Assembly (NCBI RefSeq): GCF_900142475.1
Contig: NZ_FRAY01000004.1
Location: 248,001-312,000, forward strand
Length of the DNA: 64,000 bases
Source: Fibrobacter sp. UWH4
GTDB taxonomy: Bacteria; Fibrobacterota; Fibrobacteria; Fibrobacterales; Fibrobacteraceae
Direction: 5' to 3'
The notes under the pieces are model-generated. The model was not told the DNA's origin. It was given only the letters and a program-made list of their open reading frames with translations, and ran no database searches. Below, piece after piece: positions 44,073 through 52,687 of the stretch (positions are counted from its first letter, which is position 1; each line of letters opens with the position of its first letter). The position numbers and the translations under genes are program-made.

Positions 44073-45068
44073 CTAAATAGCCTCCACCCATACAAACTTA
44101 CTTTCGTCCAGTCGCTGCTCCCCGTCAAAGCGGTAAGCCGCCAACCGGCCATCGCCACGGTAACCCGCCACGCTGAAATCAAGGCAGCAAACGTTGTCCC
44201 GAATCAGCTTCGGGATTCCAGTCAACCAATAATGTCCAAAAAAGACCGGGCGCTCCCCTTCTCCGTAAAAATTCCGAGCCTGCACCTCTGACGGAACCTC
44301 TTCCTTCACGTCCATCGATACACCCGGCTGGAAACTAAGTTCGCGGAAGCTCGCCTTTTTAGGATCTAGCCACCAGGCAATTCGCGTCTTGACTCGTCTT
44401 ACGCCTTCGGCATCGGTAAAGTATTCACCTTTGGGCAAATACATCTCGGGACCTTTCAAAACGGTACTCATCGGATTGAACAGACTATCTTCGAATTCAT
44501 AATCCTCGTCGTTTGCCCGGGCAATCAGTTCGTCAAAATTTCCATCGGCAAAGCTGCCTATACCTTCGCGACGCAACATCGCGATTGCATCAGCATCGAA
44601 ACAGGCATGTTGCGCCCTGAACGATTCCGTTTCAAGATACAACGGCAGAGTCTTTATGAAATCCATCGCGTCCAGAAATTCCTGCTTTCGCCCGACAAAA
44701 TCCGCAACAGTCCGCGAATGAATTGCGACCTTGTTGAAGCTGTGTTCACGCAAGAAGCCGTCCTTAAATCGGCTTAGAAAATGGCCGCCGCCCGCTCCGT
44801 TCCTTTGCCAGAACGAGAGCATATTGAACTCGTGGTTTCCCATCAGGGCCACTGCCGCACCCGCATCGCGCATTGCACGCACCAGGTTCAGTGTTTCACG
44901 CACCTTGGGGCCACGGTCCACATAGTCGCCCAGGAACACCACCGAACGCGCGCCGCCCGGATAACGAAAGGCTCCAGCCGATTCAACGTAACCGAGCTTT
45001 TTTAGCAGGACACGAAGTTCATCGCAATGTCCGTGAATATCTCCAATAAAATCAAGTGACTTCGTCAT
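44073..45068 (-). CDS. Metallophosphatase (PPP/PrpE-like)
   Basis: The 331-residue protein has all three calcineurin-type blocks: DFIGDIHGHCDEL, VFLGDYVDRGPKV and MGNHEFNML, ligands for two metal ions. The family includes Ser/Thr phosphatases and diadenosine tetraphosphatases; substrate cannot be told. The ATG at 45068 overlaps the MgtC-like stop (ATGA). Longer upstream reading from 45113 is not supported. Confidence 0.85.
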   Translation of the reverse strand: MTKSLDFIGDIHGHCDELRVLLKKLGYVESAGAFRYPGGARSVVFLGDYVDRGPKVRETLNLVRAMRDAGAAVALMGNHEFNMLSFWQRNGAGGGHFLSRFKDGFLREHSFNKVAIHSRTVADFVGRKQEFLDAMDFIKTLPLYLETESFRAQHACFDADAIAMLRREGIGSFADGNFDELIARANDEDYEFEDSLFNPMSTVLKGPEMYLPKGEYFTDAEGVRRVKTRIAWWLDPKKASFRELSFQPGVSMDVKEEVPSEVQARNFYGEGERPVFFGHYWLTGIPKLIRDNVCCLDFSVAGYRGDGRLAAYRFDGEQRLDESKFVWVEAI

Positions 45069-46363
45069 ACGCAAGTCATATAATATGCAATCAAGCCGCC
45101 CGTTACCGCACAAATCAGCACCACTGCCGGAATAATCGGCCGACGCATCGACTTAGCTCCTAGCACGCAAACCAGGACGCCCTTGGTAATCGTATTGGCA
45201 AGGCTAGCAAACAACAGGGCAAGCACAAGTTCACGCACGGCAAGCCCCGACTTTAAATTCATATCGATTACGGAGAACGCCACCGCGTCCATCTCGGCGG
45301 CACCGCCCAGAAAGCTACATGCCAGCAAGGCACCCGAGCCCAGGTAAACGCGGGCCGCATTCGCAACAAACATGACGCAGGTAAAAATCACGCCGAACTT
45401 GATGGCAGGCAACAGCTTGAAAGGATTCGTAAAGTCCGCCGACTTTTGCCGATGGTCGCGAAATTCCCTCGCCTTAAGGTAGAGTGCATATCCCAGCGCC
45501 GGTACCACCGGAAGCAACAGGGGCAACAGCAGGGGTTTGGCAAGAGCGCTACTCAAGAAGATACATATCAGATAAAGACGCGCATACATTACCGCCCAAC
45601 TCAAGACAATTCCGAGCGTAAAGTCCGAAGCGTAATCCTCGTTTTCGCGGCTGCGTCCTGCCAGATTGAGTGTAAGCGCCGTACTGCTCGCAAGCCCGCC
45701 CAGCAAACCCGTGAGCCAGATTCCCTTGCCCGGCCCCACAAGTTTAATCAGGCCATACCCCACAAAGCCGATTCCCGAAATGAACACCACGAACAACCAT
45801 ATGGAGCGCGGGTTCAGGACTTCAAGACCGGGAGGGCCATAGGACTGGTTCGGCAGGAAAGGCAAAACGAGAGCCGTTATCACAGCAAACTTTACAATCG
45901 CAATGATATCTTCTTTCGAAAGCTTTTGAGCGAAGGCATGCAGCTGTTCCTTCGCCGAAAGCACCCAGAGCATCACGACGACAATCACGCAAGATTCAAG
46001 CAAGCGGCCATACCAGCAAATTCCGCCCAACAGATACACGATAATAACGGCAACGCTTGTCGTAATACCATTTTTCCCTGTAGGAAGTCCGTCAGCGGTG
46101 CGCCTGCCAAGGGCAAACGAAATGTGCGAAGCGAACAACAATAGCGCCATCACTACTAATCCAGCCACAAAGGGAGCGACACCACCCATCTGGTCCGAAA
46201 GTAGCGCCGCCATGGCCCCTGCGAGTCCGACCAAGGTAAACGTGCGAACCCCGGCCGGATGCCTATCCGACTGGTCAAAATAAGTATGTTCGCGCTGCAA
46301 GCCTATAATCAGGCCAATGCCTATGGCTGCCGCCAAACGATAAAAAACATTAAAATCAAGCAT
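45065..46363 (-). CDS. MgtC/SapB-like membrane protein with DUF4010 region
   Basis: 432 residues with about 12 hydrophobic helices. The N-terminus has the MgtC-type signature IGIGLIIGLQREHTYFDQ...PAGVRTFTLVGLAGAMAALL; the C-terminal half is the DUF4010 domain with GGLASSTALTLNLAGRS and GGAAEMDAVAFSV. MgtC relatives affect magnesium homeostasis and ATP synthase activity; the role of the DUF4010 fusion is unknown. It is four bases from the GGDEF gene and overlaps the phosphatase gene. Confidence 0.85.
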   Translation of the reverse strand: MLDFNVFYRLAAAIGIGLIIGLQREHTYFDQSDRHPAGVRTFTLVGLAGAMAALLSDQMGGVAPFVAGLVVMALLLFASHISFALGRRTADGLPTGKNGITTSVAVIIVYLLGGICWYGRLLESCVIVVVMLWVLSAKEQLHAFAQKLSKEDIIAIVKFAVITALVLPFLPNQSYGPPGLEVLNPRSIWLFVVFISGIGFVGYGLIKLVGPGKGIWLTGLLGGLASSTALTLNLAGRSRENEDYASDFTLGIVLSWAVMYARLYLICIFLSSALAKPLLLPLLLPVVPALGYALYLKAREFRDHRQKSADFTNPFKLLPAIKFGVIFTCVMFVANAARVYLGSGALLACSFLGGAAEMDAVAFSVIDMNLKSGLAVRELVLALLFASLANTITKGVLVCVLGAKSMRRPIIPAVVLICAVTGGLIAYYMTCV

Positions 46364-46366
46364 ACC

Positions 46367-48088
46367 CTATTTTCTCACCAGGTTCGACTTCATCTCCGAT
46401 TTCATGGCGTACATACGTTCGTCCGCCAGATCATACACATACTCAGACTCAAACCGTCCGTTCCGCTTTTCCGCAGAATGCTTATCCGCCAGTTCATGTC
46501 TGAAAGCAATTCCGTAGGCCACTTCTAGGGGAACAGGCAACTCGGACCCGCGCTTTTTCTGGAGTTTCGCCATCTTGGCCAAGGCCTGGTCCATTTCGGC
46601 ATGGTGTTCGCTACGGACAACCGTTATAAATTCGTCACCGCCCAGTCGAATGGCGGTCCCGATTCCCTCAAAGGCTTCCTTGAGCGCCTGCGCAAAGGCC
46701 TTGATTAGGGCATCTCCCATACCGTGCCCGTAATTGTCGTTCACATATTTCAAACCGTTCAAGTCAATGCTCATGATAGCATAGTCACTGTTTCCCCTGT
46801 CGAGCACCTCGAAAATCTGCTTACACTTGGCCCGATTGAAAAGTCCTGTCAGGGAATCCAGATACGCGATGTTCGCCAACAAATCGCGTTCAGCCTTGTG
46901 AGACTGCAGGCGAGACAAATGAACAATGAAACTGACCATCAGCAACAATACGAAGAAGAACGTTCCCATCGGTAAAAGCGAATTATCACTGAGAATATGT
47001 CCAAACATTTCCGTTTGATTAATCTTGTACCGTACAAGTTCCAGCATGGCAAAACCGACAAAGACAAAACACCCCACAGCGAAAATTTTCCCGGACATAT
47101 CCATGCGCCTATTGTAAATCGCTCCGCACGCAATAAGCGCGATAACGGCCAAGCCTACATAAACATGGAAAATCCAAAGAGTTCTTGAAAAATGGACAAT
47201 ATCCATAAAGTGAAGGGTTGACAAAGCAACGAAAACAAGAATGCCAATCGCATTGATTTCTATCAGTACATACCACTTCCAGCGCAGGATTTTTCCTTTA
47301 CGCATCCGAACAAGCAAAAAGCTGAAGGGAATCGCGGAAAACAGGAGCGAGACATATTCAAGCGACGTGTTGAACGCCAGGTTCATCGAAAAAATCTGCA
47401 CCAGTTTCGTATAACACAAGGTCCACAGGCCGAGCGAAAAAGAAAGCAGGCCTATCATCAGCAACCTGAAATAAGACGCCCCGTAAATAGAGGCGCACGC
47501 CCCGATAGTGGCCGACAAGGCCCCGAATACAACAAGAAACAAGCCGAATACTAGCGAAGAAAAACGGGTCGCGTTAAAGTCGCTGTTCGCCTCCCAGGGA
47601 GTAAGGAGTTCAAATTTCGGCGCATAAAGAGGCATGTCGTTTTCACTTTCTACAAAAACAAAGCGAACGGCACAGTTGGTATCGCAAACCATCGGATAAA
47701 AATAATGGTATCCGCTTCCGACCAGCGTCCCTTTTTCAAAGTCGCTTTTCCCGTACGAATACAGCATTATATCGTCTTGGTAAATTTCAATCAGCTTATG
47801 ATAAGTAAGAAAGCGAACCACAAGAGGATGACCGGGCGGCAATTCGTTCTGAACAAAAATACTATCACCGCGTTGCAAAACAACATTGTTTTTCTGCACG
47901 GCGGACGAACCGTTATAGGTAAAGCCCCCGCTTTTATAAGAAACAACCCAGTCGTGTTGCGGAGAATATGTTTCGCTGGCGGCCCCCTGTTTGACAACGA
48001 TCTCAAAAAAAATCTGGAACAGCGCCACGACAAAAATCGCCACGGCACCTGCTATAAACAGCTTTTTCGTATTGATGGTCATCGGCAT
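46367..48088 (-). CDS. 7TM-type diguanylate cyclase
   Basis: A 573-residue protein: one helix at the N-terminus, a periplasmic beta domain (about 40-180) like the 7TMR-DISM extracellular ligand-binding type, seven helices (about 195-400), and a C-terminal GGDEF domain with RLGGDEFITVV, predicted to make cyclic di-GMP. An inhibitory-site RxxD is not obvious. The ATG at 48088 has GAGAGG eight bases upstream. It lies 14 bases behind folA and four before the MgtC-like gene. Confidence 0.85.
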   Translation of the reverse strand: MPMTINTKKLFIAGAVAIFVVALFQIFFEIVVKQGAASETYSPQHDWVVSYKSGGFTYNGSSAVQKNNVVLQRGDSIFVQNELPPGHPLVVRFLTYHKLIEIYQDDIMLYSYGKSDFEKGTLVGSGYHYFYPMVCDTNCAVRFVFVESENDMPLYAPKFELLTPWEANSDFNATRFSSLVFGLFLVVFGALSATIGACASIYGASYFRLLMIGLLSFSLGLWTLCYTKLVQIFSMNLAFNTSLEYVSLLFSAIPFSFLLVRMRKGKILRWKWYVLIEINAIGILVFVALSTLHFMDIVHFSRTLWIFHVYVGLAVIALIACGAIYNRRMDMSGKIFAVGCFVFVGFAMLELVRYKINQTEMFGHILSDNSLLPMGTFFFVLLLMVSFIVHLSRLQSHKAERDLLANIAYLDSLTGLFNRAKCKQIFEVLDRGNSDYAIMSIDLNGLKYVNDNYGHGMGDALIKAFAQALKEAFEGIGTAIRLGGDEFITVVRSEHHAEMDQALAKMAKLQKKRGSELPVPLEVAYGIAFRHELADKHSAEKRNGRFESEYVYDLADERMYAMKSEMKSNLVRK

Positions 48089-48102
48089 AAGAGTCACCTC
48101 TC

Positions 48103-48588
48103 TTAGCGCTCCCATACCTCGAAAATCGTCGGGTAGTCGTTCTTTTCGTCGGCGTCAAATTTTTCTTCGCTCACCTTATGCCAGCCGTCGCCCCATTCGG
48201 GGAACAGCACGTCACCTTCGACATCGGCGAGGACTCGCGTCACATAAAGTTTCTGCACCAGGGGCATCGCCTCGCGGTAGACCGCCGCGCCACCAATGAT
48301 AAAGCATTCTGTTTCGTGGGCGGCGCGAGCCGATTCAATCGCCTGCGAAAGATTGCTGCAAACGATGCAGCCCGGAGCCTCGAACGCCGCATTGCGCGTC
48401 AGCACGTAATTGGTGCGGTTCGGAAGCGGGCGTCCGATATCATCGTAATTCTTACGGCCAAGCACAATCGAATGCCCCGTCGTAATCGCCTTGAACCGCT
48501 TGAGATCGGCGGACAGGTGCCACGGCAAGTGTCCGTCGCGTCCAATGACGTTATTCTGAGAAATTGCGACTATTGCAGAAATCAACAT
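48103..48588 (-). CDS. folA: Dihydrofolate reductase
   Basis: 161 residues, normal for the family: LISAIVAISQNNVIGRDGHLPWHLSADLKRFK, VLGRKNYDDIGRPLPNRTNYVLT and FIIGGAAVYREAMP are the standard motifs. It regenerates tetrahydrofolate with NADPH, and sits behind thyA, whose reaction makes dihydrofolate. The open frame reaches upstream to 48657, but those codons derive from a GAATTC-type repeat, so the ATG at 48588 is the start. Confidence 0.94.
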   Translation of the reverse strand: MLISAIVAISQNNVIGRDGHLPWHLSADLKRFKAITTGHSIVLGRKNYDDIGRPLPNRTNYVLTRNAAFEAPGCIVCSNLSQAIESARAAHETECFIIGGAAVYREAMPLVQKLYVTRVLADVEGDVLFPEWGDGWHKVSEEKFDADEKNDYPTIFEVWER

Positions 48589-48590
48589 AA

Positions 48591-48625
48591 GACACTCCGA
48601 ATTCTGAATTTCGAAATCCGAACTT
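48591..48625. repeat. GAATTC-type repeat between thyA and folA
   Basis: ACTCCGAATTCTGAATTTCG then AAATCCGAACTTA. It overlaps the last codon region of thyA by about two bases. Confidence 0.65.
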
Positions 48626-49436
48626 AAACCGCAATGGGAGCCTTGATGGTCGGCCACGGGTCGTAATCCACGAGCTCAAAGTCCTCGAACTTGAACTCGA
48701 AGAGATCCTTGATTTCGGGATTCAACTTCATGGTCGGCAACTTGCGCGGCGTACGAGAAAGCTGTTCCTTCACCTGGTCAAAATGGTTAGAATAAATATG
48801 CGTATCACCTAACGTATGGATGAACTCACCCGGTTCGTAGTCACAAACCTGGCAAAGCATCAAAGTCAAAAGGGCGTAAGAAGCGATATTGAAAGGAACA
48901 CCGAGGAAAGTATCGGCGCTGCGCTGGTACAGCTGGCAGCTGAGCTTGCGCTTGCCCGAAGCCCCTACACCGCCCACGTAGAATTGGAACAGGCAATGGC
49001 AAGGCGGCAACGCCATCTTGTCGACTTCGGCAACGTTCCAGGCACATACCAAGTGACGACGCGAATCGGGATTGTTCTTGAGGCTATTCACCAGATTCTT
49101 GATCTGGTCGATATGTCCACCGTCGGGAGTCGGCCAGCTACGCCACTGATGTCCATAAACAGGTCCCAGATCGCCGTTTTCGTCAGCCCATTCGTCCCAA
49201 ATAGTCACCTTGTTGTCGTGCAGGTACTTGATGTTCGTATCACCCTTCAAAAACCACAGCAGTTCATGGATAATCGAGCGAAGGTGAAGCTTTTTCGTCG
49301 TCAGGCAAGGGAAACCCTTGGAAAGGTCGTAGCGGCACTGGCGTCCAAACACGGAGCGCGTTCCCGTACCGGTACGGTCGGAGCGATCCACCCCGTTTTC
49401 CATAATATCTTTGAGCAGGTCTAGGTATTGTTGCAT
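48624..49436 (-). CDS. thyA: Thymidylate synthase
   Basis: 270 residues, with [34 protein letters not shown], the active-site PPCHC, and [13 protein letters not shown]. It methylates dUMP to dTMP using methylene-tetrahydrofolate. TAAATT followed by six bases lies before the ATG and there is no Shine-Dalgarno. It heads the minus-strand cluster that ends at tRNA-Asn. Confidence 0.97.
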   Translation of the reverse strand: MQQYLDLLKDIMENGVDRSDRTGTGTRSVFGRQCRYDLSKGFPCLTTKKLHLRSIIHELLWFLKGDTNIKYLHDNKVTIWDEWADENGDLGPVYGHQWRSWPTPDGGHIDQIKNLVNSLKNNPDSRRHLVCAWNVAEVDKMALPPCHCLFQFYVGGVGASGKRKLSCQLYQRSADTFLGVPFNIASYALLTLMLCQVCDYEPGEFIHTLGDTHIYSNHFDQVKEQLSRTPRKLPTMKLNPEIKDLFEFKFEDFELVDYDPWPTIKAPIAV

Positions 49437-49442
49437 GTTTCT

Positions 49443-49448
49443 AATTTA
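49443..49448 (-). promoter_or_regulatory. TAAATT box before thyA
   Basis: Minus strand TAAATT, six bases, ATG at 49436; fits the leaderless pattern of other genes here and would start the long downstream cluster. Confidence 0.35.
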
Positions 49449-49457
49449 ATAAAAAAA

Positions 49458-49574
49458 GTAGGAAGTAGGAAGTTGGAAGTAGGAAGTTTACAGTGACTAG
49501 TCGTTGAAGGGTCTTAATTGCGGCAAAGTCGCCTAACCATCCCTGTCTACTGCCTACTGTTTACTGTCTACTTC
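49458..49574. repeat. GGAAGTA/AGTAGACAGT repeat block
   Basis: Begins with AGTAGGAAGTAGGAAGTTGG and a further AGTAGGAAGT (49458-49487) and ends with TGTCTACTGCCTACTG...TTTACTGTCTACTTC (49544-49574), the same words in the other orientation. A further copy lies at 49811-49831, so a small ORF is bracketed. Confidence 0.75.
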
Positions 49575-49808
49575 TCCAAATATCTCCACGCGCTTGTACT
49601 GTTTCACCTTTTTGTCTTCGGTAACGGCATTCTGCAACAGATACTTGTTCAGCGCCTGCAGAATCAGGTCCTGAGTATGTTTCGGAACAGGCTTCTTGCC
49701 GAGGCGCGCCTTCTGCACCATCTTGTGGTTCAAATTGGCCGGGAACATTTCCACGAGGTCATGGTTCGATGCATTGAGAGACTGGAGAATTTCGTCGAGT
49801 TTGGTCAT
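49554..49808 (-). CDS. Small basic protein of unknown function, bracketed by repeats
   Basis: 84 residues, helical and lysine-rich (MVQKARLGKKPVPKHTQDLILQ is the core), a helix-turn-helix-like arrangement but with no family match I can name. The last codons (GEVDSKQ, stop) are provided by the AGTAGACAGT repeat, so the C-terminus is probably not ancestral. No Shine-Dalgarno is visible; upstream sequence is also repeat. It lies between the OmpA protein terminator and thyA. Confidence 0.45.
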   Translation of the reverse strand: MTKLDEILQSLNASNHDLVEMFPANLNHKMVQKARLGKKPVPKHTQDLILQALNKYLLQNAVTEDKKVKQYKRVEIFGEVDSKQ

Positions 49809-49810
49809 AG

Positions 49811-49831
49811 AGGAGTAGGAAGTAGACAGTG
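49811..49831. repeat. AGGAGTAGGAAGTAGACAGTG repeat copy
   Basis: Short copy of the GGAAGTA/AGTAGACAGT family directly upstream of the small ORF. Confidence 0.6.
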
Positions 49832-49855
49832 GTTAGTTGTTCGTATCTAAAATAG

Positions 49856-49886
49856 AAAAAGTCCCCGGCGGTATGCCAGGGACTTT
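49856..49886 (-). terminator. Terminator of the OmpA-family gene
   Basis: AAAGTCCC (49858-49865) pairs with GGGACTTT (49879-49886), with an inner GGC/GCC pairing; on the minus strand a T-run follows. Confidence 0.88.
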
Positions 49887-49905
49887 ATTCAAAGGTTAAC
49901 GAAGA

Positions 49906-52524
49906 TTACTGAACCAAGTTGCTTTCGCACTGGGTACCGTCGTTATCCGGCGTTACGAAGTGCATTTCGATACGGCGGTTCATTTCGCGGCCTTCGGCGG
50001 TGCTGTTGTCTTCCACCGGGCAGCTGGAACCCATACCGATAGCCTTGATGCGATCCTTCTTGACGCCCGCCTTGGTGAGCACCTTCATCACTTCCTTAGC
50101 GCGGTTTTCGGAAAGTTTCTGGTTGGTCTTTTCCTTACCCACGTTGTCGGTGTGACCCTGGATCACGATCTTCAAGTCCTTATAGCTATCGTCTTCGACA
50201 AGCTTCTTGGCCACATTCTTGAGGATCTTCTTGGCGTTAGATTCCAAGGTAGCCTTGCCGCTCTTGAAGGTCACGCCATCAAGCTTTTCAGCAGCCTTCT
50301 TCGGGCAGCCGTGACCATCGTCACCCGCTTCATCCGGGCAGCGGTCGATACCGGTACAGACGCTTTCGAATTCCTTCTGGAGCTTCTTGGTTGCAACCCA
50401 TTCAGAGCAGACGCCGTCCTTATCCGGGTCCGGATCGTCTTCAATCGGGCAACCCTTGTTCCATTCAGGACCGGCTTCAAGTTCGCAACGGTCGTAGCCG
50501 TGGCACATATCCTTGAACTGTTCAAGGGCCTTTTCCTTCGTGACCCACGGAGAGCAGAGGGAGTCGCCATCCGGGTCCGGGCTTTCCTTCGGGCAACCCT
50601 GGGCAAACGCTTCGCCGGCTTCGGTCGGGCACTTGTCAACGCCCTGGCAGATTCCATCGTACTGTTCGAGCATATTCTTCTCGGTCACCCACGGATCGCA
50701 GAAGCCATCCTGGTCGGTGTCCGGATTGCCGAGCGGGCAACCTTCGTTGTTCATCGGGCCAAATTCGGTCGGGCACTTGTCGATACCCTTACAAGACTTC
50801 TCGATGAACCATTCCTTCGCCATCGCTTCGTCTTCAGCAGCCTTTTCGAAGTAGAAGCCCATCTTCTTTTCGGTCACCCACGTGTCGCAGAGGCCGTCGT
50901 TATCGGCATCCGGATCATCCCATGCGCAACCCTTGTTCGCAGCGGAACCGGCTTCGCCCGGGCACATATCGTAACCCTTACAGACATCGGCAAATTCATT
51001 CAGCACGCCTTCGTCGGTGACCCACGGAGAGCAGAGACCGTCTTCATCCGGGTCCGGTTTCTTGGTCGGGCAACCGTTGAAGTTCGGAGAACCTGCCTGG
51101 CTCGGGCATTCATCGATGCCTTCGCAAACGCCGGCAAACTTCTTGAGCAACTTCTTCTGAGAAACCCATGCGTCGCAAACGCCATCACCATCGGCATCCG
51201 GATTGTCAAGCGGGCAACCATCGTCACCTTCGCCAGCTTCGTTCGGGCACTGGTCAATGCCTTCGCAAACTTCAGAGAATTCGGATTCGAAACCCTTTTC
51301 TGCCACCCAGGAATCGCAGACGCCATCTTCGTCGGCATCCGGATTACCCAGCGGGCAACCCTGGTTCAGACGGTGACCGACATCGTCCGGGCACTTATCT
51401 TCATCATCCGTCACGCCGTCGCCATCGCGGTCCTGAGCAAGCAGATAGCCGCTCCAGGTAAGGCCGCCATATACGGTGTACTGCGGGTTCACGCGGATTC
51501 GTTCCACCTGAACACCCCACGGGCGTTCGCCGTTTTCAAGCGTGCTGGCTGCAATAAACTTGTCGCCGCCCAGGTAGTAAGAAGCACCCATGTGCAGGTC
51601 GACTCCCACCGGCAGGTGGAAAACGAGGGCACCGGTCAGCTGCTTCATGTCAAGCTCGCCGTCGCGGTTATCAATACACTGATCTGCAAAACAGTATTCA
51701 TAATTGCTCGTCTGGATGTCCCAGTAATATTCTACGAACAAGGAGAGGAAGTCCATGAAGTAGACTTCGGCAGCGGCGCTCATGAACGGGAGCGACATGT
51801 AGTCGCTGTTCGTCGTGTAGCGGTAACCACCGTTCAAGTGCAACAGGAACGGGAAACCGTCACCGCCGTCCATCTTGCTCAGGTCCATAGACACGGCAAG
51901 ACCGCCCTTGATGGTGGTATTCTTGGTACCGTACGGATAGGCCATGCCGTTTTTCTTGTTGACATATTCCGGTTCGCGGATCCAGAGACCCTGCTTTTCG
52001 TTATTGGCCGTTCCGACAGCGACACCGCCAAACACGGCAACGTCGAACACCTGGTCTTCGGGCAGCGGGAAACGGGCCTTCATGTCCACCTTGAGGTTAC
52101 CCACATAGCCGACCTTGGTATTCGGAACAACAGCACCACCGGTACCGTCGCTATAAACACCTTCAGCGTTAAACTGGTCATAATAGACGGGCATCGTCAC
52201 GCCCAAGTCAAAGTAGTGCCAGATACCGATAGCAAAACCGATGTAGGCGCTTCCACCCACATAGTCCGCGACCGGGGCGCTCTTCTGAGCACCGGCGGCA
52301 TCAATTTCAGAAATTGCAACCCCAGTTGCATCATTGTTCGGGAACATGTCATTGCCAAAGGTTGCGTCGCCCAAAAGGGTAAACACAAGCTTGGAATGTC
52401 CAAGGGAATGAGCCGCCTGGGTCTTATTCACACCCACGAAGCCTTCCTTGTTAATCGTCTGGGGATGTCCAGCAAAGGCGGAAGCCGCCAGCGCAAGGGC
52501 AAGACCCATAGCTACCTTTTTCAT
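49906..52524 (-). CDS. OmpA-family protein with seven Asp/Cys-rich repeats
   Basis: An 872-residue envelope protein. Residues 1-18 are a signal peptide; about 20-355 look like an outer-membrane beta-barrel; DRDGDGVTDDEDKCPDDVG opens a thrombospondin-type-3-like region; then seven units of 42-60 residues follow (about 385-735), each reading (N/D/K/S)PDxDxDxxCxxWV, C(E/K/Q/H/T)GxDxC, GC(P/A). Each unit has four Cys and a calcium-type Asp set; unit four has a 15-20 residue insertion. The C-terminus (about 755-865) is an OmpA peptidoglycan-binding domain (VIQGHTDNVGKEKTNQKLSENRA). It should tie the outer membrane to the wall across a long periplasmic or surface-exposed stalk. AAGGAGAT precedes the start. 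Codon bias suggests strong expression. Confidence 0.92.
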   Translation of the reverse strand: MKKVAMGLALALAASAFAGHPQTINKEGFVGVNKTQAAHSLGHSKLVFTLLGDATFGNDMFPNNDATGVAISEIDAAGAQKSAPVADYVGGSAYIGFAIGIWHYFDLGVTMPVYYDQFNAEGVYSDGTGGAVVPNTKVGYVGNLKVDMKARFPLPEDQVFDVAVFGGVAVGTANNEKQGLWIREPEYVNKKNGMAYPYGTKNTTIKGGLAVSMDLSKMDGGDGFPFLLHLNGGYRYTTNSDYMSLPFMSAAAEVYFMDFLSLFVEYYWDIQTSNYEYCFADQCIDNRDGELDMKQLTGALVFHLPVGVDLHMGASYYLGGDKFIAASTLENGERPWGVQVERIRVNPQYTVYGGLTWSGYLLAQDRDGDGVTDDEDKCPDDVGHRLNQGCPLGNPDADEDGVCDSWVAEKGFESEFSEVCEGIDQCPNEAGEGDDGCPLDNPDADGDGVCDAWVSQKKLLKKFAGVCEGIDECPSQAGSPNFNGCPTKKPDPDEDGLCSPWVTDEGVLNEFADVCKGYDMCPGEAGSAANKGCAWDDPDADNDGLCDTWVTEKKMGFYFEKAAEDEAMAKEWFIEKSCKGIDKCPTEFGPMNNEGCPLGNPDTDQDGFCDPWVTEKNMLEQYDGICQGVDKCPTEAGEAFAQGCPKESPDPDGDSLCSPWVTKEKALEQFKDMCHGYDRCELEAGPEWNKGCPIEDDPDPDKDGVCSEWVATKKLQKEFESVCTGIDRCPDEAGDDGHGCPKKAAEKLDGVTFKSGKATLESNAKKILKNVAKKLVEDDSYKDLKIVIQGHTDNVGKEKTNQKLSENRAKEVMKVLTKAGVKKDRIKAIGMGSSCPVEDNSTAEGREMNRRIEMHFVTPDNDGTQCESNLVQ
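50295..51420. repeat. Seven-unit coding tandem repeat in the OmpA-family gene
   Basis: Repeat units of about 126-180 bases encode the DPDxDGxC...WV / CxGxDxCP / GCP pattern. The units differ at many positions, so the repeat is old and under selection at the Cys, Asp and Trp codons. Confidence 0.85.
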
Positions 52525-52687
52525 AGCATCTCCTTATATTAGGCAACCTACCAAACAAGGCTACCCCATTTAACTACCCTAAATATAACTTATTAATGAA
52601 AAAAACACATTCTGTAAGATAAAAAAGAGACAAAAAATCAATGTTTTTGTGACAACAGTGCCTAAAATAGCGAAATTTCGCCCATTT

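Noticed and set aside
49458-49574. CRISPR array from the GGAAGTA repeats
   Set aside because: Units are seven bases long, contiguous and without spacers; no cas genes are near.
50295-51420. CRISPR-like or mobile tandem repeat
   Set aside because: The repeats are in frame and conserved at the protein level inside an OmpA-family gene.
49960-52542. 860-codon plus-strand frame opposite the OmpA gene
   Set aside because: Arises from the strongly biased codons of the OmpA repeats; no signal, no recognisable domain.
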